DNA from: a virus
Virus record (IMG/VR): IMGVR_UViG_3300023184_000136
Location: 1-59,633 of that record
Direction: 5' to 3' (one strand)
Length of the DNA: 59,633 nt
Part shown: positions 51,974-58,458 of the stretch, piece after piece
Position numbering within the stretch: position 1 is the stretch's first letter
Layout: every line of letters begins with the position of its first letter
Notes under the pieces: generated by a model
What the model was told of the DNA's origin: nothing
What the model saw: the letters and a program-made list of their open reading frames with translations, nothing else
The model's database searches: none
Program-made: the position numbers and the translations under genes

Positions 51974-52208
51974 AGCATTACGAGCAGGAAAAGATGTACA
52001 AGTAGGTGACATCAAAAGAGTAGACGAAAAAACAGCCTATAACATGGTGGGTTCATCATGGGCTTACATTTCCAAAACAGAATGGAAATTATCAAGAGGT
52101 AAAAAAGTTGCTGAAGAAGTAACAGAACAATCAAGTGACCAACCAACCGAACAAGTTGAAAAGAAACCTTACAAGAAAGGTAGTAAACCTGAAAAAAATT
52201 CTAAGTAA
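51960..52208 (+). CDS. Small protein with charged tail
   Basis: 82 residues. N-terminal MKCIKALRAGKDVQVGDIKR suggests a small beta domain like that of phage proteins of this size. The tail (KKPYKKGSKPEKNSK) is Lys/Glu-rich and disordered. Overlaps the next gene's start by one base. Function unknown. Confidence 0.58.
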   Translation: MKCIKALRAGKDVQVGDIKRVDEKTAYNMVGSSWAYISKTEWKLSRGKKVAEEVTEQSSDQPTEQVEKKPYKKGSKPEKNSK

Positions 52209-52435
52209 TGGTACAAAATGAAATGGTAAATGGACCTGCTCATTATGGCGGGGTGGATAATCCATACGAAGTAATTAAAGTCTGCGAAGCTTGGGGATTA
52301 GATTTCGATGCGTATCTTTTCAACGTGGTTAAATATGTTGCAAGGGCTGGTAAGAAAGATGAAACAAAAGAACTTGAAGATTTGAAAAAGGCTGCATTTT
52401 ATTTAGACCGTAAAATTAAAAACTTAGAGAAATGA
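52208..52435 (+). CDS. DUF3310 family protein
   Basis: 75 residues. The sequence PAHYGGVDNPYEVIKVCEAW, then GLDFDAYLFNVVKYVARAGK and EDLKKAAFYLDRKI is the typical DUF3310 pattern found in many phages (HY....E.I......GF..GN..KY..R...K....DL.KA..YL...). Sometimes labelled nucleotide kinase, without clear proof. Belongs to a tight operon with the APS-kinase-like gene, overlapping it by 4 bases. Confidence 0.8.
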   Translation: MVQNEMVNGPAHYGGVDNPYEVIKVCEAWGLDFDAYLFNVVKYVARAGKKDETKELEDLKKAAFYLDRKIKNLEK

Positions 52436-52866
52436 TATATTGGTTAACAGGACAACCTGGTGCTGGTAAGACAACATTAGCCACTTGGATACAATCAAGT
52501 TTTCCCAATAAGTCTATGATTGTGGATGGGGACGACCTTCGTGAAATCTTTATTAACAAAGACTACAGCGAGGAAGGTAGACGTAAGAATATTGAGAAGG
52601 CTCAGATACTTGCCAAATTTTTACATCATAAAGGATATACTGTGATTGTATCTTTAGTATCACCTTTTAGGGACCAAAGAGAAGAATTCAAGGTAGAGAT
52701 GAAAGATGATTTAATAGAGGTATATGTACATACCCAAAATGTTAGAGGTAGAGAACAGTTTCACGTAAACTATGAAGAACCTTTAAGTCTCTTCATTGAT
52801 TGTGACACTACAGATAGTAGTGAGTATGCAACATTTTTAGAATTAAGAAGAAAATTAAAAATATAA
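52432..52866 (+). CDS. Adenylylsulfate (APS) kinase-like P-loop kinase
   Basis: 144 residues. Walker A GQPGAGKTTLA near residues 7-17, followed by the kinase core with VDGDDLREIF (APS-kinase signature D-G-D-x-x-R) and YSEEGRRKNIEKAQILAKFL. In cells CysC phosphorylates adenylylsulfate. Length is a little short of the family (about 180-200) and the C-terminal part that shapes the substrate site is reduced, so a different small-molecule or nucleotide substrate is possible. It pairs with a nucleotidyltransferase gene, sharing one base. Confidence 0.75.
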   Translation: MIYWLTGQPGAGKTTLATWIQSSFPNKSMIVDGDDLREIFINKDYSEEGRRKNIEKAQILAKFLHHKGYTVIVSLVSPFRDQREEFKVEMKDDLIEVYVHTQNVRGREQFHVNYEEPLSLFIDCDTTDSSEYATFLELRRKLKI

Positions 52867-53267
52867 TGGAAAAAATTCACGTAGAAGGAGACCCGAAACT
52901 AAAGAATACTCAAGGTAAACAATATTCAATGTTTATCGGAAGATGGCAACCGTGGCATTCTGGTCACAAATGGTTAATTGACCAAAGATTAAAGGAAGGT
53001 AAAAATGTTTTGATTTGTATCAGAGATGTCAAACCTGATGAAAAAAACCCCTTTACCACTGAACAAGTTCATTCGAATATATTATTTGAATTGTTGGATT
53101 TAATTAGTGAAGGAAGAGTTGAAATTATCAAAATCCCTGACATCGAATCAGTAAACTTTGGTAGAGGAGTTGGTTATGATATTATTGAACATATACCACC
53201 AACAGAAATAAGTGAGATATCGGCAACTAAAATTAGAGAACAATTAAAACAAGAGGGAAAGTTATGA
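52866..53267 (+). CDS. Cytidylyltransferase/NMNAT-fold nucleotidyltransferase
   Basis: 133 residues. The HxGH nucleotidyltransferase motif is seen in FIGRWQPWHSGHKWLIDQRL near residues 24-36, and the ISATKIREQL motif (ISSTxIR-type) near residue 121. Members add AMP or CMP to small phosphates (nicotinamide mononucleotide, glycerol phosphate, pantetheine phosphate). Next to an APS-kinase-like gene and a methyltransferase gene, it may make a nucleotide-linked compound for modification or NAD recycling. Substrate not deducible. Confidence 0.72.
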   Translation: MEKIHVEGDPKLKNTQGKQYSMFIGRWQPWHSGHKWLIDQRLKEGKNVLICIRDVKPDEKNPFTTEQVHSNILFELLDLISEGRVEIIKIPDIESVNFGRGVGYDIIEHIPPTEISEISATKIREQLKQEGKL

Positions 53268-54118
53268 TAGAAGATTACATAGGGAAAGTTATTAATGGGG
53301 ATTGTATTGAAGTGATGGCGAAGATGCCAGAATCTTCTGTGGATTTAATTGTAACGTCACCACCTTATGGTGTTGGAATTGCTTACGACTCATTCAACGA
53401 CGACATTGAATTTGAACAATATAAATTATTCAGTGCTAGTTGGTTAAGAGAGGCTTATAGAGTGTTAAAAGATGACGGCAGAATTGCCTTAAACATTCCT
53501 TATGAAATTAACAGACAAGACAAAGGTGGAAGAATACTGATGGTGTCTGAACTTTGGCAAGTGATGAAGAGTATTGGTTACAAGTTTTATGGTATTGTGG
53601 ATTTAGAAGAAGATTCTCCACATAGAAGTAAGACTACTGCGTGGGGTTCATGGATGTCACCATCGGCACCTTATATCTATAACCCAAAAGAATGTGTGTT
53701 GTTGGCGTATAAAAAGACTCATATAAAAAAGATTAAGGGAGAACCTGAATGGGTTGGTGAGGTTATGGATATTGAACAGGAAGATGGGACAACAAAAAAG
53801 AAAACAATGTATCAAGATGAACATAAGAAAGAATTTATGGAGTTGGTATACGGACAGTGGGATTATTTTGCTGATACAAAACAAATGACTAAGGCAACAT
53901 TCTCAATGGATATTCCAATGAAAGCTATTAAAATTCTAACATACAGGAACGATATTGTTCTTGACCCATTTACAGGTTCTGGTACAAGTATTTGTGCCGC
54001 TGAGATTGGTGGACGTAGGTGGATAGGGATTGAATTAAGTGAGAATTATTCTAAGGTGGCGAAAGACAGAGTTCAACATTTTATTGATAAAAAGAAACAA
54101 ACTAAATTAGATTTATAA
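53264..54118 (+). CDS. DNA amino-methyltransferase (TSPPY type)
   Basis: 284 residues. Motif IV IVTSPPYGVG near residue 30 and motif I VLDPFTGSGTSICAAEIGG near residue 228, again the beta-class order (N4-cytosine or N6-adenine). A second copy of this class after the gene at 19882; sequences are only generally similar, so they likely modify different sites. Overlaps the nucleotidyltransferase gene by 4 bases, and ends at a terminator. Confidence 0.85.
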   Translation: MIEDYIGKVINGDCIEVMAKMPESSVDLIVTSPPYGVGIAYDSFNDDIEFEQYKLFSASWLREAYRVLKDDGRIALNIPYEINRQDKGGRILMVSELWQVMKSIGYKFYGIVDLEEDSPHRSKTTAWGSWMSPSAPYIYNPKECVLLAYKKTHIKKIKGEPEWVGEVMDIEQEDGTTKKKTMYQDEHKKEFMELVYGQWDYFADTKQMTKATFSMDIPMKAIKILTYRNDIVLDPFTGSGTSICAAEIGGRRWIGIELSENYSKVAKDRVQHFIDKKKQTKLDL

Positions 54119-54120
54119 TT

Positions 54121-54148
54121 AAAGGGTCGTTATGACCCTTTTTTTTAT
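54121..54148 (+). terminator. Rho-independent terminator
   Basis: AAAGGGTC/GACCCTTT stem with a 5-nt loop and eight T residues. Confidence 0.88.
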
Positions 54149-54156
54149 TTACAGGA

Positions 54157-54164
54157 TATTTATA
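54157..54164 (+). promoter_or_regulatory. Putative phage late promoter motif TATTTATA
   Basis: TATTTATA 17 nt upstream of the ATG at 54182, after a terminator. Another AT-rich stretch (TTATAAATAA) lies just before the start. Confidence 0.5.
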
Positions 54165-54181
54165 AGGATATTATAAATAAA

Positions 54182-55141
54182 ATGGCTGACATCGTTATAA
54201 ACAAAAAACAATTAAATTTAATCAAGGAACAACAAGTACTTAACGAGTCGTTGTTAAGCATCGAGAATGTATTAATGGCTGTTGGATTCGTACCTGTTAT
54301 TGGAGAATTGGCTGACATTGCTTTAATATGCTATTATCTTTATAAAGGTGAAAAATTATACGCGGCGTTAATGTTGATTGCTCTTATACCTACAGTTGGT
54401 GATTTTATTGTTAAACCAATTATAAAATTATTTCAAGGTAGTAGAAAAGGAGCGGTTGCGTTAAAAACTGGCGGTGTAAAATTAACTGAGTATTTAGCCA
54501 AAAATCCTGAAGCTGCTGCTAAATTTGCTAAATTAGGAAAATATGTAAAAACTCCTGCAGTTGAAAAAACAGTACAGGGGATTACAAAGGTGAACTCAAG
54601 CTTAGGTTCAAAATTAAAATCAGGATTGAGTGAAATAAGTGGAGGAAGTGTTATTGCCGGAACCAAGGCAGCTGCAAAAGAAGTTGCTGCGGGAGGTAAA
54701 TTTGGTAAAGGACTTAAGGACTATTTTCAAGGAGAAAGATTAACTAATTACTTTGTTAAACATGGTGTTGCACCTGAAACTGGAATTAAAAGATGGTGGT
54801 TGAACGTACAAGCTGGTGGAGATAGAAGAGCTGCGTTCAGAAAATTTATTAGTACTAATAATTTACTTGCTTACTTTGGAATTCCTTCTTTGACAACATT
54901 TGAAAGGAAGATGTCTGAAGATGCTGAATTTAGAAAAAAAGTTGCTGATGACCCTAAAACAAGTGACTACATTGCCAAGAATTATAATGATGACTCTAAA
55001 AAATCGTCAGAATCACAAGCATCTAACAACACGGCACAAACCACACAAACTACACCAAATAAAAACGATAACCCATTAGTAGGATTAATTGGAGGTTTGT
55101 TTAATAATCAATTAGGTAAAGCCGCCTTATCAACAATTTAA
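54182..55141 (+). CDS. Tagged membrane-active protein
   Basis: 319 residues. N-terminus MADIVINKKQLNLIKEQQVL carries IKE-Q, then LNE-S. Two hydrophobic stretches near residues 36-85 have the pattern GFVPVIGELADIALICYYLY, then ALMLIALIPTVGDFIVKPI, similar to the membrane-spanning pretoxin region (VPVVGE.AD......IPVVGD) of polymorphic toxins. The middle is Ala/Gly/Lys-rich, and the C-terminal part is charged and then disordered with Asn/Thr. It could be an injected pore or envelope-crossing protein. No toxin domain is seen. Late-type motif upstream. Confidence 0.65.
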   Translation: MADIVINKKQLNLIKEQQVLNESLLSIENVLMAVGFVPVIGELADIALICYYLYKGEKLYAALMLIALIPTVGDFIVKPIIKLFQGSRKGAVALKTGGVKLTEYLAKNPEAAAKFAKLGKYVKTPAVEKTVQGITKVNSSLGSKLKSGLSEISGGSVIAGTKAAAKEVAAGGKFGKGLKDYFQGERLTNYFVKHGVAPETGIKRWWLNVQAGGDRRAAFRKFISTNNLLAYFGIPSLTTFERKMSEDAEFRKKVADDPKTSDYIAKNYNDDSKKSSESQASNNTAQTTQTTPNKNDNPLVGLIGGLFNNQLGKAALSTI

Positions 55142-55151
55142 AATAAAAGAT

Positions 55152-55523
55152 ATGAAAGAAGAAATAACACTCAAACTTGTCCAAATACAATTACAGTTCA
55201 AATTTTTACATTGGCAAACATTTGGAGATGCTAAACATAAAGCTTATGGAGAAATTTATGAGGCTATGGGAGGTAATATAGATAAGTTAGTAGAGGCTAT
55301 GATGGGAAAATATGGAAGAGTCCAATTTGATTCAGAATTTTCTATTATGTTCCAAGACATCTCAGCATTAAGTGTTCAAAACTTTATGGATGGAATCACT
55401 GAATTCTTAGTGGGTATGACAGAACAATTAGACCCAAAATATGATAGTGACTTATTAAACATCAGAGATGAAATTTTGGGTGACATAAATCAAACAAAAT
55501 ACAGACTTACATTAAAATATTAA
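55152..55523 (+). CDS. Ferritin-like (DUF5856-type) protein
   Basis: 123 residues. Four helices with FKFLHWQTFGDAKHKAYGEI near residues 19-38 and YEAMGGNIDKLVEAMMGKYG following. The HWQT...HK.....E arrangement resembles the Dps/ferritin-like four-helix fold, in the short phage DUF5856 group. Metal ligands are not fully conserved in what I can see. It lies between two tagged genes with gaps of 10 and 1 bases. Confidence 0.65.
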   Translation: MKEEITLKLVQIQLQFKFLHWQTFGDAKHKAYGEIYEAMGGNIDKLVEAMMGKYGRVQFDSEFSIMFQDISALSVQNFMDGITEFLVGMTEQLDPKYDSDLLNIRDEILGDINQTKYRLTLKY

Positions 55524-55524
55524 T

Positions 55525-55869
55525 ATGGCAAAAAAAGTAATACGATTGACTGAGGCTGACTTAACAAATGTCATCAAGAGAGTAATCACAGAACAAAGTG
55601 AAGAAAGAAATATCACAAGGGCTATTCAAAAGTTTTTAAACAAAACAATGAAAGCAGGATTAAGTGAAGATGGTAGAACAGGACGTAATTCTGCAACAGA
55701 AGCAGCAATTTCAAAATACCAATCTAGAATTGGAGTATATCCTTCAGATGGTACGTGGGGTCCAAACACATGGGATAAGATGCCGGAACAAGATAGAAAA
55801 TTATTGAAGGACCTTATTGCTAAAGAGGGTGGACCCGTGGATACATTTTTAAATTGGTTAGGAGTTTAA
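55525..55869 (+). CDS. Tagged peptidoglycan-binding-like protein
   Basis: 114 residues. N-terminus KVIRLTEADLTNVIKRVITE followed by QSEE is the clearest form of the tag: LTE-A at 8-10 and ITE-Q at about 22-24. The remainder ATEAAISKYQSRIGVYPSDG, then TWGPNTWDKM matches the peptidoglycan-binding-like (PG_binding_1) repeat. It could anchor cargo to the wall or be part of an entry device. Overlaps the next gene's start by one base. Confidence 0.68.
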   Translation: MAKKVIRLTEADLTNVIKRVITEQSEERNITRAIQKFLNKTMKAGLSEDGRTGRNSATEAAISKYQSRIGVYPSDGTWGPNTWDKMPEQDRKLLKDLIAKEGGPVDTFLNWLGV

Positions 55870-57266
55870 TGAAAAAAATAATATCAGAATCAGGATTAAG
55901 AGACATTTCAGCTTTAAGGAAAAGATATCCTAAAGCTGAAATTTATTTTCACCAAGACTTGGACGGTGTCACAACCGCTATTGCGATGAAGAAATATCTT
56001 GAAGATAATGGTATTAAGGTTGTTGGTTCTCACATAATTCAATACGGAGATAAAGAATTTGCCGTTAAAAAGAATGATGCTAAAGGAGACGTAATGCCGG
56101 TTTTAGTTGATTTTGCTCATGGTAAACCAATGTTCAAGATACATACGGACCACCATGATAGACAAGTAGGTGCTGATAAAGACACATCAAAGTCATTCAG
56201 ACAAGCTCGTTCAAATGTTGAAACAATATCTCAAATTGTTTCTCCAAAAGATTTATTTCCAAGTTCGGATGTCCTTTTAATTAATACTGTAGACTCTGCA
56301 GATTTTGCCCGTCAGAATATTACACCTGAAGATGTTGTAAATTACCTTTTTCGTTTTGATAAAGAATTACCACTTCAAAAAAACAAAATGTTATTAGGGT
56401 TTGTTATTAACAAATTAGTTTTAGCTTTCAAAAACAGACCAGGATTTTTGGAAGGATTGGTTATGGATAGTGAGCCTTCATTAATGTCAATTCTTACTAA
56501 CATAAAGAAATGGATGAAAGAAACTAATGCCGTTGGTACAGAAGAACTTCAACATAATGCCAAAGACTATATGAAATCAATGGAAGGGGTTCCAAAAGTT
56601 GAAGATAGTATTATATCTCAATACGGAGGAGGTTCAATGTTTAAACCAGGTTCATATGACCGTTATACCCCTTTTAAGAACAATCCTGACGCTGATTTTT
56701 TAATCATGTCTTGGCCAATGGGGTTAGTTCAAGCGTCTTGTAATCCATTTAAAAAGGACAGAGAATTGAAAGGAGTTAACTTAGGTGAGATAGCTCAAGA
56801 AGTTTTGGGAAGATGGGAGTCTAAACTTAAAGAAAAGATGATTCCTTTGTCTACAGTTAAATGGGTTAGTGAAACAAGCGTTGGACCTGAAAGTATTGGA
56901 TTTACATTTCAAGACTTTAATGCCATTTATGGTGGAAAGTTTGAGAACCTACCAAACGGAGAAAAAGCGCTTAATCATATTAAAGATATGATGGAGACAC
57001 CATTCAAAGACTTACCTGAGGAACATAGAGAAATGTTAGATAAGATTAAAGTAAGTGCGTGGGATATAATTCAAGCCAATTCAGGAGGTCACAAATGTAT
57101 TACAAACATCGGAGGTTTAAGTTATTTAGGGAGAGGTACAAGACCACCTCAAGGAACATATCGTTATGACTCAAACAAAGAAGACCATCCGTACGTTAAG
57201 TTCGTGAAGATGATTGCCCAAGAATTTGAAAATAAATTAAAAGAGAAGATTCAAGAATCAAAATAA
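55869..57266 (+). CDS. Tagged DHH-family phosphoesterase-like protein
   Basis: 465 residues from ATG 55869 (upstream TTG 55854 lies in the previous gene). N-terminus MKKIISESGLRDI has ISE-S. DHH-superfamily motifs: YFHQDLDGVTTAIAM (His-x-Asp-x-Asp-Gly, near residue 30), VLVDFAHG, HTDHHDR with the DHH triad near residue 97 and NTVDSADFAR near 144. The family includes RecJ, oligoribonuclease NrnA and cyclic-dinucleotide phosphodiesterases. A DHHA1 domain is not obvious. It could degrade small RNA/DNA or a second messenger after infection. Substrate unknown. Confidence 0.75.
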   Translation: MKKIISESGLRDISALRKRYPKAEIYFHQDLDGVTTAIAMKKYLEDNGIKVVGSHIIQYGDKEFAVKKNDAKGDVMPVLVDFAHGKPMFKIHTDHHDRQVGADKDTSKSFRQARSNVETISQIVSPKDLFPSSDVLLINTVDSADFARQNITPEDVVNYLFRFDKELPLQKNKMLLGFVINKLVLAFKNRPGFLEGLVMDSEPSLMSILTNIKKWMKETNAVGTEELQHNAKDYMKSMEGVPKVEDSIISQYGGGSMFKPGSYDRYTPFKNNPDADFLIMSWPMGLVQASCNPFKKDRELKGVNLGEIAQEVLGRWESKLKEKMIPLSTVKWVSETSVGPESIGFTFQDFNAIYGGKFENLPNGEKALNHIKDMMETPFKDLPEEHREMLDKIKVSAWDIIQANSGGHKCITNIGGLSYLGRGTRPPQGTYRYDSNKEDHPYVKFVKMIAQEFENKLKEKIQESK

Positions 57267-57605
57267 GTATTCAACGGTATCACCAGGTTGAATATTCAAC
57301 TCTTCGCAAGTTCCACCATCCAATTCCAAAACTATATTACCTCTACCACAATAAGATGGGCAAGGTTTTTTATTACATGGAGGACAATTGGAGTGTATAT
57401 TAACAATAACGTTATTTTTAATCATTATTATATCTAAAGGTATAATACAGTTCTTCATCCAAAAACATTGTTTCTTTCCACCCATTAAGAATAACAAACC
57501 TTCAAAAGATTTATTAAACTTTTTACCCATCATCCCAATTCTTTGGGATTTTTCATCAACAAGTGTTTTGATTTTAAAAATATTATTGTTAACTTTAACT
57601 CTCAT
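57258..57605 (-). CDS. DUF192 family protein
   Basis: 115 residues on the minus strand. MGGKKQCFWMKNCIIPLDII matches the DUF192 signature (FxMxNTxxPLDxxF), followed by a Cys-rich loop (CPPCNKKPCPSYC) and LELDGGTCEELNIQPGDTVE near the end. DUF192 proteins are found in bacteria and archaea with unknown role. The Cys-rich insertion is unusual. It overlaps the DHH gene tail-to-tail by 9 bases, and a minus-strand late-type motif is 4 nt upstream. Confidence 0.8.
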   Translation of the reverse strand: MRVKVNNNIFKIKTLVDEKSQRIGMMGKKFNKSFEGLLFLMGGKKQCFWMKNCIIPLDIIMIKNNVIVNIHSNCPPCNKKPCPSYCGRGNIVLELDGGTCEELNIQPGDTVEYLF

Positions 57606-57609
57606 AACT

Positions 57610-57617
57610 AATAAATA
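57610..57617 (-). promoter_or_regulatory. Putative phage late promoter motif TATTTATT (minus strand)
   Basis: Read on the minus strand, TATTTATT lies 4 nt upstream of the start at 57605. It also lies between the divergent DUF192 and NUDIX genes. Confidence 0.5.
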
Positions 57618-57619
57618 CC

Positions 57620-58039
57620 ATGGATAAAAAAAGATACACAGGAATCATCGTAAAATGTGGAGATAAAATCTTACTTTGTAAAAGAAATAACTTAGGTTCA
57701 TTCCCGGGAATGTGGTCAATACCTGGAGGTAAACTTGAAGAAGATGAGACAACTCAAGAGGGTGCGAAGAGAGAATTCTTTGAAGAAACTGCGGTTGACA
57801 TCCAAGACCAAGAGTTAACTTTTGTTGGTATGATACCTCGACACACCAGAGATGGTAAGAAGATTAAAGGATTGATGTATGTGTATTTATTAAAAGTTGA
57901 TAGCCCAATTCATCCTGATTTGGTTAATGCTATCGATGGAGAAGAACACACTGAATGTGGTTATTTTTCTATTGATGAAATAACCGAAGAGAAGTCAGGT
58001 GAGTATCTTCATAAACTCGCAGAAATAGTTTTACAATGA
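57620..58039 (+). CDS. NUDIX hydrolase
   Basis: 139 residues. Complete NUDIX box GGKLEEDETTQEGAKREFFE, then ET (GX5EX7REUXEE), residues about 38-60, in a compact domain of normal length. It would hydrolyse a nucleoside diphosphate linked to another group (for example oxidised dNTPs, NADH or capped RNA). With the nucleotide genes at 52432-53267 it suggests nucleotide-pool work. Start is 14 bases from the divergent DUF192 gene. Next small gene overlaps by 4 bases. Confidence 0.85.
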   Translation: MDKKRYTGIIVKCGDKILLCKRNNLGSFPGMWSIPGGKLEEDETTQEGAKREFFEETAVDIQDQELTFVGMIPRHTRDGKKIKGLMYVYLLKVDSPIHPDLVNAIDGEEHTECGYFSIDEITEEKSGEYLHKLAEIVLQ

Positions 58040-58152
58040 TAGTTGATGTAATAATATTCGGACTTATGGCAGTAGTAATTGTCGTTGGACTTTATGGTTG
58101 GTGGTCAATAGAGAGACAAATTAAAAAAAATATTGACGATATGGACCTTTAA
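58036..58152 (+). CDS. Tiny membrane protein
   Basis: 38 residues overlapping the NUDIX stop (ATGA). One hydrophobic segment (VIIFGLMAVVIVVGLYGWW) and a short charged tail (ERQIKKNIDDMDL). Its position directly after the NUDIX gene and clean overlap support it. Function unknown. It is the last protein gene before the RNA island. Confidence 0.5.
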   Translation: MIVDVIIFGLMAVVIVVGLYGWWSIERQIKKNIDDMDL

Positions 58153-58255
58153 TTGAAAAAAAGTATTACCTTTGTAAGACTTTGATGGAAATGGAGATAT
58201 TTATATTTCCACACCTGAAAAGGTGAACATCCCCAAAAAATAGTTTCATAGAAAT

Positions 58256-58286
58256 TTGGCAGTGTCAAAACTGTTGATTACTTTTG
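58256..58286 (+). promoter_or_regulatory. Bacteroidota-type promoter of the first RNA unit
   Basis: TTG at 58256-58258, 20-bp spacer, TACTTTTG at 58279-58286, then TGAGACAA. Same layout as the promoters at 58564 and 58745. Confidence 0.7.
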
Positions 58287-58300
58287 TGAGACAACCCTAT

Positions 58301-58348
58301 CCCACAAGTGAAAAGATTGAGAGATTTGATTAACTTGTGGGGTTTTTT
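58301..58348 (+). terminator. Strong hairpin with T tract between promoter and boxA-like site
   Basis: CCCACAAGT at 58301-58309 pairs with ACTTGTGGG at 58333-58341 (9 bp), followed by six T residues. It is a terminator by form. Because it stands about 10 nt after the promoter start and before a boxA-like site, it could instead be an attenuator or leader hairpin. Confidence 0.6.
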
Positions 58349-58361
58349 ATCGGATGTTGTT

Positions 58362-58376
58362 TAGCTCTTTAAAAAT
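58362..58376 (+). promoter_or_regulatory. boxA-like antitermination motif
   Basis: TAGCTCTTTAAAAAT resembles the rRNA-leader boxA (E. coli TGCTCTTTAACA). Similar sites are at 58618 and 58858. Confidence 0.4.
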
Positions 58377-58377
58377 T

Positions 58378-58447
58378 TGATTACACCCGCTGGTACAACC
58401 AGCGCATGACGTGGATAGGTGACCGTGGGGAAGTGGGATTGTAATCA
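58378..58447 (+). ncRNA. Structured RNA element upstream of tRNA-Met
   Basis: An 8-bp closing helix TGATTACA (58378-58385)/TGTAATCA (58440-58447) encloses a 6-bp hairpin CGCTGG/CCAGCG with a TACAA loop (58388-58404) and the segment AGGTGACCGTGGGGAA. No tRNA T-arm is present, so it is not a tRNA. It may be a processed leader piece. Partial resemblance to a segment of the unit at 58601 (AGGTGATTGAGGGTGAA). Confidence 0.45.
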
Positions 58448-58458
58448 TTAAGATATAT

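Larger units (their letters stand above)
58167..58350 (+). ncRNA. Candidate small structured RNA or leader
   Basis: A host-like -7 element TACCTTTG at 58167-58174 (its TTG at 58153 is badly spaced, 11 bp) is followed by short hairpins: GGAAAT/ATTTCC near 58187-58210, CACCT/AGGTG with a GAAA loop at 58211-58224, and CAGT/ACTG near 58260-58272. It overlaps the well-formed promoter at 58256. There is no open frame of note. I see structure but cannot fix the ends. It may be an upstream part of the RNA island. Confidence 0.3.

Noticed and set aside
51960-53267. A standard sulfate assimilation pathway
   Set aside because: Only an APS-kinase-like protein is present. The nucleotidyltransferase has an HxGH motif of the NMNAT/cytidylyltransferase kind, not an ATP sulfurylase.
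58167-58350. 6S RNA
   Set aside because: Length (about 180 nt) suggested it, but the long closing stem with a central bubble is not seen; only short local hairpins are present.
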